Of a stretch of 64,000 nt of DNA, positions 44,305-52,533 are shown in pieces. Under the pieces are notes generated by a model. That model was not told the origin of the DNA, did no database searches, and saw only the letters and a list, made by a program, of their open reading frames with translations. Numbering within the stretch: position 1 is the stretch's first letter; every line of letters begins with the position of its first letter. The DNA comes from DATLSM01 sp049585815 (GTDB lineage: Bacteria > Actinomycetota > Thermoleophilia > Solirubrobacterales > 70-9): NCBI GenBank assembly GCA_049585815.1, contig JBAVAR010000054.1, forward strand, positions 70,576 to 134,575. The letters run 5' to 3'. A program made the translations under genes and the position numbers.

Positions 44305-44370
44305 CCTGGCCGATCCTCGCCGATGCTCCAGCCCCAGAACCGCAGATATGAATGCGCCCTCCGCACCGAC

Positions 44371-44697
44371 TCAGAGCCCTGGCAGGCCGCCGGTAATGCC
44401 GCCCATCCTCGCCGATGCCAGCTCCTGGGCTGCGCGCAACGCCTCGTTTACCGCTGCCTGCACCATCTCCGCCAGCAGCTCGGCCTCCTCCGGGTCGATC
44501 GCCTCCGGGTCGATTGAGATCTCGCGCAGATTGAGGTCGCCGCCCATCTTCACCTTGACCATGCCGCCCCCAGCGCTCGCCTCGACCACCTCATCTTTAA
44601 GCGCCTCCTGCGCCTGCAGCATCTCGTTCTGCATCTGTTGCGCCTGCTTCATCAGGGCGTTCACGTCAAAGCCCCCCGGCCCACCACCGCGTGCCAC
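44371..44697 (-). CDS. YbaB/EbfC nucleoid-associated protein
   Basis: 108 residues from GTG, directly after the dnaX stop. MKQAQQMQNEMLQAQEAL is the typical N-terminal helix, GGMVKVKMGGDLNLREISIDPEAIDPEEAELLAEMVQAA is the family core. It is a small dimeric DNA-binding protein of the nucleoid. Confidence 0.95.
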   Translation of the reverse strand: MARGGGPGGFDVNALMKQAQQMQNEMLQAQEALKDEVVEASAGGGMVKVKMGGDLNLREISIDPEAIDPEEAELLAEMVQAAVNEALRAAQELASARMGGITGGLPGL

Positions 44698-46323
44698 CTA
44701 ACCGACCTCCTCCGCGTCGAACTCGCTCTTCAACCTCTCCACCAGCTCCTCCTCATCGAGCTCCGCCTCACCGGCCGTCCCCTCCGCGCCAACCTCACCG
44801 TCCACCACCACATAGACGGGTCGCAACCGCTCACCGGCAACAGCCTCCAGCGCCGCGGCCACGAGGTCGCGCTTGTCCGGCGCCTCCGCCTTGCGCTTAT
44901 TGAAGGTCGCGCTTGGCGAAAATCCCACCGTAAGCGTCGAGTCCTCCCGGTCCACATCCACCGGCCGCGCTCCCTCAAACAGCGCCGCAAGCGCCGGCGC
45001 ACTCGACTGTCGTAGCTGATCCAGCACCGCGGGCCAAAGGCGAATGATCCGCTCCAGATCGACGGGTTCAATGCCTTCACTCAGCGGTTCGGCCCCAGGC
45101 TCTGCGGCTAGCTCAGCTTCATCTGCGGCTGGCTCAGCTTCAACCTTGATCACCCTCGCTCCGGCGGAGCTCCTCCTCTCCTGCTCCAGTTTCTCGATCC
45201 TCCTCAGCAGCCCCTCGGTCGACGGGTCCAGGTCGGGGCGAGCCGCCTTTAGCAACGCGATCTCGACCGCCATCCGAGCGTCGTCGCCCTCGCGAACCGC
45301 GGTGAGGGCGCTCGCCAACTCATCGATCGTGCGCAAAAGGTTGGCCGCACCGATCGCACCTGCCTGCGCTGTGAGGCGATCGGTGTCGGTGGCGGTGACG
45401 ACGAAAGTCTCGGGCACCTCACCGACCGTCTGGGTGACGAGGAGGTGGCGGAGATGGGTGAGCAGATCACGAGCGAATTGCGCCGGGTCACGACCGGAGC
45501 CGGCCATCCGCTCGACGCTGAGCAGGACCCCCTTCGGGTCCTCGGCCGCCACCGCATCGACCGCCTCAAAGAGCAGATCGGCGTCGGTCGCCCCGAGGAG
45601 CTCCAGCACCTGCTCGAGCCCGACGCGATTGCCGCCGAAGGCAACCAGCTGGTCAAGGGTGCTGAGCGCGTCGCGAAAGCTGCCGGACGCCGATCGGGCG
45701 ATCATCGTGATCGCCCCGCCCTCCAGCTCGAACCCCTCGGCCTCGGCAACCCGGCCCAGTACCTCGGAGATCTGCTCCAGCGAGGGCCGCTGGAAGTCAA
45801 AGCGCTGGCAGCGATCGGCAATTGTCGGCATCACCTTATGGGCCTCTGTGGTGGCGAGCACGAAAACGGTATTAGGCGGCGGCTCCTCCAGGGTCTTGAG
45901 GAATGCATTCCAGGCCTCTTTGGTCAACATATGGGCCTCGTCGAGGATGTAGACCTTCCAACGGCCGGCGGCCGGGGCATAGGCGACCCTCTCGCGCAGG
46001 TCACGGATGTCATCGACCGAGCGGTTGGAAGCGGCGTCCATCTCGATCACATCGACCGAGGTGCCGGCGGCGATCGTCACGCATGACTCGCATTCCCCGC
46101 ACGGTGCTGTGGTGGGTCCACCCCGCTCGCAGTTGAGCGAGCGGGCGAGAATCTTCGCCATCGAGGTCTTACCCGTCCCCCGCGAGCCGACAAACAGGTA
46201 GGCATGGTGGACCCTCCCCTGATCGACCGCATTGCGCAGGGTGAGGACGACGTGTCGCTGGCCGACGACCTCGTCAAAGGAACCTGGGCGATGGCGTCGG
46301 TAGAGGGAGGTGGACTCGGTCAT
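44698..46323 (-). CDS. dnaX: DNA polymerase III gamma/tau subunit
   Basis: 541 residues from the ATG at 46323; upstream frame lacks similarity. SLYRRHRPGSFDEVVGQ opens the protein, Walker A is FVGSRGTGKTSMAKI, a four-Cys zinc module follows (NCERGG...CGECESC), and HMLTKEAWNAFLKTLEEPP with the SRC-like ATDRCQRFDF (IADRCQRFDFQRP) are clamp-loader motifs. The C-terminus is acidic, with tau-like binding segments. No slippery A-run for programmed frameshifting was noted. Confidence 0.96.
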   Translation of the reverse strand: MTESTSLYRRHRPGSFDEVVGQRHVVLTLRNAVDQGRVHHAYLFVGSRGTGKTSMAKILARSLNCERGGPTTAPCGECESCVTIAAGTSVDVIEMDAASNRSVDDIRDLRERVAYAPAAGRWKVYILDEAHMLTKEAWNAFLKTLEEPPPNTVFVLATTEAHKVMPTIADRCQRFDFQRPSLEQISEVLGRVAEAEGFELEGGAITMIARSASGSFRDALSTLDQLVAFGGNRVGLEQVLELLGATDADLLFEAVDAVAAEDPKGVLLSVERMAGSGRDPAQFARDLLTHLRHLLVTQTVGEVPETFVVTATDTDRLTAQAGAIGAANLLRTIDELASALTAVREGDDARMAVEIALLKAARPDLDPSTEGLLRRIEKLEQERRSSAGARVIKVEAEPAADEAELAAEPGAEPLSEGIEPVDLERIIRLWPAVLDQLRQSSAPALAALFEGARPVDVDREDSTLTVGFSPSATFNKRKAEAPDKRDLVAAALEAVAGERLRPVYVVVDGEVGAEGTAGEAELDEEELVERLKSEFDAEEVG

Positions 46324-46404
46324 CTGGGACTCGGGCCAGTGTATCTGCGTGCCAAGCTCTTCCCGACCGGGTCCAGATCGGGCCAGCATCTGTACCTTGC
46401 GCCG

Positions 46405-47934
46405 GTGCCATCGAGGGTCCGAAGCTGGTTGACGCCGGCCGCCTGGGTCGCCGTGGTGACGGCGGCGCTGCTCGCCGTCTTCCCTGTCGGCTTCCCCAAC
46501 TACGACACGATCTACGCCCTGCTGTGGGGGAAGGAACTGGCGCACGGGATGAGCCCCGACTACGGCTCGGCCCTGCCGCCAACCCCACACCCGCTCGCCG
46601 ATCTGCTCGGCCTGGTGACGACTCCAGTCGGCAACGCCGGCTCAATAGCGGTGACGATGGTGGTTGCCTACGCATCGCTGGGGCTGATCGCCTATCTGGT
46701 CTACCGACTGGGAACGCTCTGGTTTGATCGCTGGATCGGCCTCGTCGCGGCGGCGATCGTCCTCACCAGGGCGCCCTTCCTCTCCAACGGCCTGCGTGCC
46801 TACGTTGACCTCCCCTACATCGCCCTCTGCCTGGGCGCGTTGACGATTGAGACCAAGCGCCGCCGAGCGGGTTGGCCAGTCCTTGCCCTCCTGGCGCCGG
46901 CAGGCCTGCTCCGCCCCGAGGCCTGGCTTTTCTCATTTGCCTACTGGGCCTACCTCGCCTTCGACGTCAAGCGCACCTCACGACGTCCTGCGGCGTCCAC
47001 AGACCTAGGGGTGGGCCAAACAGAAGGGAGACCGATCGGCGCGATAGCGGGTTGGACTCTGCTGTGGCGGGGGGAGCGCACGACTGGGGAGCTTGTTCGG
47101 TTGGCGGCGCTGGCGCTCGCCGGCCCACTTGCCTGGGTCCTCTTTGACTGGGGCACGACGGGCAACCCGCTCTACTCGCTGACCGGCACACAGAAGACCG
47201 TGGAAACGCTCAAGCGCCAGACCGGGCCGGTCGATCTCATCCTCTACGGCCCCCGGCGGCTCGGCGAAATCCTCCAGTGGCCCGGGATGGTCGGCGCCCT
47301 CGGTGGTGTGATTCTCGGTTTTGCCTTCCTGCGGCGCAGATCGGCCCTCGGAATTGCGGCGGCGCTGCTCTCCCTCGGTGCCTTCGCGGTCTTGGCCTGC
47401 GCCGGCCTGGCGATCATCTCCCGCTACACGATGCTCGCCTCGGCGGTGCTCGCAATCTTCGTCGCCCTGGCGCTACTCGGCTGGCGCCTGCTTGAGCCCG
47501 GTCATCCGTGGCGGGGGCGCTGGCAGCTCTTCGCCGGGGTCGTGCTGCTGATGTTCGCTCTCTGGCTCCCCAACCAGTGGAGCCTTGACTCGACCGTCAA
47601 CCGAGATCTCACCAACCAGGGTCAGATCGAGGGCGACCTCACCCATCTGGTCGAAGCTGGGGCATTCCGCCACCTGTGTGGGCCGATCGTTGTGCCGAAC
47701 CACCGCGCCGTGCCCCGCCTCGCCTTCGGCCTCGACATCAGGCCAACCCGGATCATCAGCGCCACCGAGCAGGGCATCCCCCGCCACGGTTACTTCGTCG
47801 ATCCAGTCAGCTCCTTCGTCATCCACAACTTCATTCTCGATCCCAACGATCCAACCCGCTTCAAACTGAGCGTCCCACCAGGCTTTCACTTCGTCACGCG
47901 GAACCGCTCGTGGAAGGTTTACCGGCGCTGCTGA
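46405..47934 (+). CDS. Polytopic membrane protein, GT-C glycosyltransferase-like
   Basis: 509 residues from the GTG at 46405. The frame opens further upstream but would overlap the divergent dnaX start; the start is therefore uncertain. About ten spans are visible from WVAVVTAALLAVFPVGFPNYDTIY on, with the acidic loop FPNYDTIYALLWGKEL in the first external loop, as in PMT/GT87-like enzymes. YWAYLAFDVKR and a C-terminal soluble part (FILDPNDPTRFKLSVPPG) follow. It may transfer sugar from polyprenyl phosphate. The exact family is not settled. Confidence 0.7.
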   Translation: MPSRVRSWLTPAAWVAVVTAALLAVFPVGFPNYDTIYALLWGKELAHGMSPDYGSALPPTPHPLADLLGLVTTPVGNAGSIAVTMVVAYASLGLIAYLVYRLGTLWFDRWIGLVAAAIVLTRAPFLSNGLRAYVDLPYIALCLGALTIETKRRRAGWPVLALLAPAGLLRPEAWLFSFAYWAYLAFDVKRTSRRPAASTDLGVGQTEGRPIGAIAGWTLLWRGERTTGELVRLAALALAGPLAWVLFDWGTTGNPLYSLTGTQKTVETLKRQTGPVDLILYGPRRLGEILQWPGMVGALGGVILGFAFLRRRSALGIAAALLSLGAFAVLACAGLAIISRYTMLASAVLAIFVALALLGWRLLEPGHPWRGRWQLFAGVVLLMFALWLPNQWSLDSTVNRDLTNQGQIEGDLTHLVEAGAFRHLCGPIVVPNHRAVPRLAFGLDIRPTRIISATEQGIPRHGYFVDPVSSFVIHNFILDPNDPTRFKLSVPPGFHFVTRNRSWKVYRRC

Positions 47935-47949
47935 TCCATCGATCGCGCC

Positions 47950-48357
47950 GGGCCTTGGTCTACTCCAGGCCGCCCGGCGAGCGGTCTATGGCTGCTTCCC
48001 ACTGCTGATTACGATGGCCTTTGGTCTCTCACCGGCACCAGGCATGGTGCCGGTGCCCCTGTTCTGCTTCATCACCGCGCTCGGTTTCGCCGGATTCGGG
48101 ATAACGATGGCTAGAACCGTCGCCAAGATCGACCAGTTCAGCTACGTGACGGCTCTCCGCGTCACCCCCTCTTCCTAATCGCCGGCACCTTCTTCCCGAT
48201 CTCGGGATTACCGCGGGGCGTGCAGTTGGTGGCGGAGGTGAACCCGCTCCACCAGCTGGTTGAACTGGTCCGCGGCGGAGCCTTCGGTTTCCAAACCACC
48301 GACCTGGGACGGTTCGCCTACCTGGTCGGGCTCTGGCCCTCCTCCTCTGGCGCATAG
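47950..48357 (+). pseudogene. Decayed ABC-2 type permease (C-terminal fragment, frameshifted)
   Basis: Two pieces in different frames match the NodJ/ABC-2 permease pattern. The first is LPLLITMAFGLSP-like text through FAGFGITMARTVAKIDQFSYV up to a stop near 48176. The second, in a shifted frame from about 48170 to 48357, reads IAGTFFPISGLPRGVQLVAEVNP, then LHQLVELVRGGAFG. The expected N-terminal half and a start are missing. A single frameshift near 48165-48175 explains the break. No ATPase gene is next to it. Confidence 0.75.
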
Positions 48358-48459
48358 CCGTCAGCCGCATGTCCGCGCGGCTGATCGACTAGGAAAGAAG
48401 TGGACCGTGCACCCGCCTTCGAAGCGAGGTCCCCGGGCGTGCCCGTCGCGTTTGGCTCA

Positions 48460-48555
48460 GGCCGGGCTCACCTGCGGCACCCGCGGCATCCGCTTAAGGC
48501 TGCTTCCTTCCGGACCTGACCTGGTTCGCGTGCCCACGTCGCGCAGGACCCGGCC
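48460..48555 (-). ncRNA. ffs: Signal recognition particle RNA (4.5S type)
   Basis: The minus strand carries the conserved domain IV core GTCCGGAAGGAAGCAGCC with the GGAA tetraloop. The flanks pair: GGCCGGG at the 5' end (48555 side) with CCCGGCC at the 3' end (48460 side), closing a hairpin of about 96 bases. It binds Ffh for co-translational targeting. Its place upstream of dnaX is common. Ends are estimated from pairing. Confidence 0.93.
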
Positions 48556-49029
48556 GTCAACGCCGCCCGCGGCGTACTGACCCCGAAGGCCAGCCCCTCA
48601 GAACGGGATTTCGGCCCCGCTAGAGCGGATTGCGGGTTACAGGGCACCGCTGATTCCCCGCCTAGCACGGTCCGCGACGGATCCTACCTTGCTCCGACAG
48701 GATCGAGCGGCAAACCATGATCGACGCCGATACATTCTCCTTTTTGCGATCGCCACGGTTGCAGCGCTGGCGGCCATCACGGTCGCCGTCCTGCCCGGCC
48801 GATTCGCCCCGCCCGTGGTGGTGTTGGAGCTTCTCCTCAGGATCGATGAGGCCACATGCGACACTCGACCGCTGCCGGCCTGGTCGGCGCCCCGATTCTT
48901 TCGACCCTAGTCTTCCCGTTCGTCCCCTTGCGCTGAAAAAGCGCGCTGGCGCCGAGAGCATGGAGGGCACCCCAGAGAGGCAGGCGCCCCTGCTCTCGCC
49001 TGAAACGCGAGCCTATGATTGGGCACACC
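48556..49029. other. Region between SRP RNA and tRNA-Val
   Basis: About 470 bases with no convincing gene. It should contain the promoters of the SRP RNA (minus) and tRNA (plus). TATGAT at 49014-49019 could be the -10 of the tRNA. Open frames here lack family similarity and run through the tRNA. Confidence 0.5.
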
Positions 49030-49101
49030 GGGCCCGTAGCTCAGTGGGAGAGCGCTCGCTTCACACGCGAGAGGTCGCTGGTTCGAAACCAGCCGGGCCC
49101 A
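49030..49101 (+). tRNA. tRNA-Val (anticodon CAC)
   Basis: Acceptor stem GGGCCCG (49030-49036) pairs with CGGGCCC (49094-49100), and A49101 is the discriminator. The anticodon stem CTCGC/GCGAG closes the loop TTCACAC, giving anticodon CAC for the valine codon GTG. The T arm is GCTGG-TTCGAAA-CCAGC. No CCA is encoded. The integrase gene begins at its 3' side, making this tRNA the likely attachment site. Confidence 0.97.
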
Positions 49102-49124
49102 TCAGCCGGAAACCCGCATTACTC

Positions 49125-50465
49125 CTAGCGTTTCTGGCTCCCGTGGGAAGTGCTCGAAGGTTGCGGAACTCCCTCTTTCGGCTCCGTGGTGTCATTCCTG
49201 GTGTCAAACCGACCGCCGCGGGGAAGCGCTTCGGACTCATCAGCGAACCTCATCAGCTGCCAGACGAGGTCGCGATCGACCTGCTGGCGTTGCATCGTCT
49301 GCGCGTAGACCGCAAGGGTGAGACGGGCGTCCTTGTGACCCATCTGACCCATCACCCAGGCAGGATCGCGGCCGGCGAAGAAGCAGAGACTGGCGAAGGT
49401 ACGGCGCAGGGCGTGCGGCGTGACCACCGGAAGCAGCATCTTCCCTTTCTCGGCGCGCCGGTCGTTGGTTCGCGAGATGACCTCGCGAAGGAGGCGTTGG
49501 CGAACGTTGCTCGGGTTGAGCCGACCGCCGGTGAGACTCGGCCACATCGGCTTCCGGGCACCAATCGGGCGCCCGAGTGAACTGGTCGCCGCAACGTGGT
49601 CACGCAGCTCCTCGGCGCAGAAGACCGTGAGCTCGACGGTGCGCTGACCGGCCTCGGTCTTCGCTGCGGGGATCCGCCAATGATCGCCCGCCAGGTCAAA
49701 CTCGCCGCGATCGGCAAGGATTGCCTCGCTGATCCGCGGCCCGCCGAGACAGAGGAGAGCGAGGAGCGCGCGGCGGCCGTAGCGCTGGTGCTCAGGCAAG
49801 CTCTGCTCCCACTCCCCAGCGATTTCGAGGAGATCAACGACCATGTCGGGCTCAAGGAAGGATCGGGGCCCCGGGGTCACCCGCATACGTCGACGCTTGC
49901 CGCGAGCCGGGTTGTGGTCGAGCAGCTTCCAGTCGACCGCGATGTCGAGTGCCTGAGCAAGACAGTCGAGGACCATGTTCACCGAGCGCGGGGAGAGCGA
50001 CTGACTCTTGCCACGGCGGTTCTTCGCCTCCTGGGTCGCGAGCCAATCGCGAAGTTCATCGACCCAGCGCACATCGACGTCGGCGGTGAGGGTCTTGGGT
50101 CGAAACCTGAGCAACAGGTCGAGGCGCCAGCGATAGTCGGCCTGGGTGTTGGGGCGAATTTCATCCCGCTTGCGCTGCCACCAGCGCGAGAGCGTGACGT
50201 GGAGGGTCTCGGTCTCATCGCTCTCGGCTTCGACGGGAGTTGCCGGCGGGGCCTGTCGGGATGGCGGGATCCAGGTGCCGCGCCGTACCTGTTCCATGAT
50301 CTGGTCGAGCTCGACCTTGGCGCGGTCCTCGTTCCAGCCTTCGTGATTAGTGCCGAGGGTGATCGTCCGCCGCTCTCCACGGGTTCTGATACAGAGGCGC
50401 CAAGTGGTCGTCCTACCGTCCCTCCAGGGATGCGAATCGACGTAGCCGGTGGCCTGGCGGGGCAT
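49125..50465 (-). CDS. int: Tyrosine-type site-specific integrase
   Basis: 446 residues from the ATG at 50465; a start at 50501 would add 12. An N-terminal arm-type domain (TTTWRLCIRTRGERRTITLG) and a SAM-like core domain (TLSRWWQRKRDEIRPNTQADYRWRLDLLL) precede the catalytic domain. Catalytic residues: Arg in GGPRISEA, Lys in AKTEAGQRT, HALRRTFAS (H-x-x-R), His in MGHKDARLT and Tyr in AVYAQTM. It should catalyse insertion into and excision from the adjacent tRNA. Confidence 0.95.
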   Translation of the reverse strand: MPRQATGYVDSHPWRDGRTTTWRLCIRTRGERRTITLGTNHEGWNEDRAKVELDQIMEQVRRGTWIPPSRQAPPATPVEAESDETETLHVTLSRWWQRKRDEIRPNTQADYRWRLDLLLRFRPKTLTADVDVRWVDELRDWLATQEAKNRRGKSQSLSPRSVNMVLDCLAQALDIAVDWKLLDHNPARGKRRRMRVTPGPRSFLEPDMVVDLLEIAGEWEQSLPEHQRYGRRALLALLCLGGPRISEAILADRGEFDLAGDHWRIPAAKTEAGQRTVELTVFCAEELRDHVAATSSLGRPIGARKPMWPSLTGGRLNPSNVRQRLLREVISRTNDRRAEKGKMLLPVVTPHALRRTFASLCFFAGRDPAWVMGQMGHKDARLTLAVYAQTMQRQQVDRDLVWQLMRFADESEALPRGGRFDTRNDTTEPKEGVPQPSSTSHGSQKR

Positions 50466-50503
50466 CACAGCAAAGCTAGCGCCTGGGGAGGGCGGTCGCA
50501 TCG

Positions 50504-50761
50504 CTATGGCAAGGGCAGTAATTCAACGCCTGCTGGGACGCGGCGTTCCCGGCGAGGCCGCGGTTGATCATCCGACTGCGGTGGTGCGAGTCGATGAGCC
50601 CGCTTCCAAGCCTCAAGGGACTCGGGCTCAAAGCGGAGCGGCGCGCGGCCGCCCGGTCCTGCCCTGATCGCGCCGAGTTCGCCGGCGTGGTCGCGGACCC
50701 AGTCCTCGCTCATCGCGACCTCAGCCGCCACCTCGGCAGTCGTCATCAGCGGCATCGACAA
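50504..50761 (-). CDS. Small excisionase-like HTH protein
   Basis: 85 residues. MTTAEVAAEVAMSEDWVRDHAGELGAIRAGPGGRAPLRFEP is a MerR/excisionase (HTH_17)-like DNA-binding fold with a recognition helix and a wing. The tail is basic (RPRRERR). Positioned just upstream of the integrase on the same strand, it is probably an excisionase or a regulator of integration. Confidence 0.75.
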   Translation of the reverse strand: MSMPLMTTAEVAAEVAMSEDWVRDHAGELGAIRAGPGGRAPLRFEPESLEAWKRAHRLAPPQSDDQPRPRRERRVPAGVELLPLP

Positions 50762-50894
50762 GGTCGCTCCACCGATTTTGTCCGGGACCTGGGTTGGGGG
50801 GGTACTGACATGCCCATAAGACGTGCAGAACCGCGCAAACGGTCCTCTCGCAAAATGGGGAGTTTTCGAGCCGGGATCGTCGCCAACCCGTGCA

Positions 50895-51254
50895 TCAGAT
50901 TTCCCCTCGCCGCTGCCGCCCTCGCGGCTGGCCCTTCATCGCCTCCACCGCGATCTCGTAGTCAAAGCGCCAGGGAGCCTTCGGCCCGCTGCCGATCCGC
51001 ATCCCGCCGAGCAGCTCGCGGTGGCGGTAGACCCAGGGGCGCTCGACTCGCAGCCGACGGGCGAGCTCGCCGGCGCTGAGGAGCTCTGGCTGCGCTCGCT
51101 CTCCTCGCAGCAGGAGTTGGGCGAGGCGAGCGGCGACCTGCTCAACCGCCTGCGGGGTGAGGTCGACCGCGACGTGGCGGGATGCTCGGTGTGAAGCAGC
51201 CCTCCGGACCGAGGTCCCAGACACGGAACTCACAGGCGCACTCATCCTCATCAC
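50895..51254 (-). CDS. HTH DNA-binding protein of the element
   Basis: 119 residues at most; the first ~25 are low in similarity and a later GTG near residue 29 may be the start. LLSAGELARRLRVERPWVYRHRELLGGMRIGSGPKAPWRFDYE is a HTH_17-like excisionase fold with a wing. The end is basic (RGRQRRGEI). It lies between the M48 protease gene and the smaller HTH gene, all on the same strand. Probably controls the element. Confidence 0.65.
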   Translation of the reverse strand: MMRMSAPVSSVSGTSVRRAASHRASRHVAVDLTPQAVEQVAARLAQLLLRGERAQPELLSAGELARRLRVERPWVYRHRELLGGMRIGSGPKAPWRFDYEIAVEAMKGQPRGRQRRGEI

Positions 51255-51294
51255 CCGACTCCGGTTCCTCTGGAAAAAGCCAAGGTGCCCGCAC

Positions 51295-52146
51295 CTACTC
51301 GTCGAATTCCTCGGCCTCCAGGTCCTCGATCCGGTGCTCGGTCCAGGGGTGGGTGCTGTCGCCGAAAGCCTTGAAGGGGGTCGGCAGGTCGCCTTCGAGC
51401 GCGTGGGTGTCGAGGAAGGCGGCGAGCGGCTCGGCCTGTCCGAGCGCCGCCGCGTAGGCGTCGGCGACCTTCTCGCGAGCGCGCCAGTAGATCGCCCACG
51501 GAGTCCTCATCAGCGCCATCGCCGCCCGCCCGCTGGCGAGGAAGGAGATCAGGCGCAATGGAAAGCCGACCGGCTCCCGCGGCGGCGTGGTCATCCTGTA
51601 GACGGCGGCGCTGACCCGCGCGTCGGAGGAGTTCAGGTGCCCGAGCTCGTGGGCGAGCACCGCCGGGAAGGAGCGGCCCTCGAGCATCCCGCGGGTTACC
51701 ATCAGCGCGTCGGCGTAGGTGCAGGCGTCGGCTTCTGGATCCTCGACCACGAACCAATGCCGCGGCGCTCGCAGCTCCTGGTCGGAACGCTGCAGTTCGG
51801 CGAAGGCCGACTCGAACAGCGCCCGCTCGCGTTCTGAGGGCCGCCGTCCTCCCTGCTGCTGCTGAAACCACCAGCCGCCGAAGGGATAGATGAGCGTGGC
51901 GAGCGAGAACGCCAGCGGGAAAAAGCCGATCAGTAGCGCCAGCGCATTGAGGTTGCCTTCGCTCGCTTCGGTGCCGAAGATCAGCCCGGCGAGCCAGTTG
52001 AGAATGAGTAAGGCAAGGGCGGCGATCAGCACACGGACCCAGGCGCAGAGCGCCGCCAGGGCAAAGGTGGCGGCGTAGAGCAAGAGCCAGCCGGGATTCA
52101 GGTCCCCGCGGCCGATCAGGTGGCTCTGTGTCCTTGGCTTCTTCAA
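51295..52146 (-). CDS. M48-family membrane zinc metalloprotease
   Basis: 283 residues. Two or three N-terminal spans (LLLYAATFALAALCAW, LIAALALLILNWLAGLIF, LIGFFPLAFSLATLIYPFGG) are followed by a cytoplasmic or external domain with HELGH at 166-170. The third zinc ligand is Glu ~225 in EKVADAYA. It is related to HtpX/Ste24 proteases. Presence inside a mobile element next to a coupling ATPase is unusual. It may process a conjugation or defence protein. Confidence 0.85.
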   Translation of the reverse strand: MKKPRTQSHLIGRGDLNPGWLLLYAATFALAALCAWVRVLIAALALLILNWLAGLIFGTEASEGNLNALALLIGFFPLAFSLATLIYPFGGWWFQQQQGGRRPSERERALFESAFAELQRSDQELRAPRHWFVVEDPEADACTYADALMVTRGMLEGRSFPAVLAHELGHLNSSDARVSAAVYRMTTPPREPVGFPLRLISFLASGRAAMALMRTPWAIYWRAREKVADAYAAALGQAEPLAAFLDTHALEGDLPTPFKAFGDSTHPWTEHRIEDLEAEEFDE

Positions 52147-52182
52147 CAGCTGCCCGGATTGTCTTCCCCGACGCCATCGCCC

Positions 52183-52479
52183 TCAACCCTTGAGGCTCCA
52201 TCGCCCGCCCTCGCTCTGAAAGCGCCCCGCCACCCGGCCGCGGTTTAAGTGGGCAGCGATGTTTCGCGGCAGCGAGGAGAGCCCGTCGGCGATCTCGATG
52301 TAGGTGGAGGCGGGGTGCTCGGCGAGGTAGTCGGCGACCTCCTCCTGGGAGATCCGCGGCGCCCTGTCACGAGCAAGCGCGGCGCGCGCGGCGATCAGCC
52401 GGCCGCGCTCGCGGTCGAGCTCCTCGATTTCGGTGTCAATCTGGGCGATCAGCCCGCGGCTTGGACGTTTTCGTGCCAT
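52183..52479 (-). CDS. Coiled-coil plus winged-helix small protein
   Basis: 98 residues. The first half is a charged helix (IAQIDTEIEELDRERGRLIAARAALA). The second half reads as a winged helix (EEVADYLAEHPASTYIEIADGL, then HLNRGRVAGRFQSEGGRWSL). It is divergent from the coupling ATPase, whose promoter starts about 20 bases from its start codon, so it may repress that gene. No named family recognised. Confidence 0.65.
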   Translation of the reverse strand: MARKRPSRGLIAQIDTEIEELDRERGRLIAARAALARDRAPRISQEEVADYLAEHPASTYIEIADGLSSLPRNIAAHLNRGRVAGRFQSEGGRWSLKG

Positions 52480-52498
52480 TTCTCTCCATCCATCGCTA

Positions 52499-52526
52499 TT
52501 TACTTTCTGCCATTCTGGCGTAAAGT
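52499..52526 (+). promoter_or_regulatory. Promoter of the coupling ATPase, leaderless
   Basis: TTTACT (52499-52504) and TAAAGT (52521-52526) with a 16-base spacer. A transcript start about seven bases on falls at or next to the ATG at 52534, which has no ribosome site. The message is therefore probably leaderless. Confidence 0.55.
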
Positions 52527-52533
52527 CAATGCA

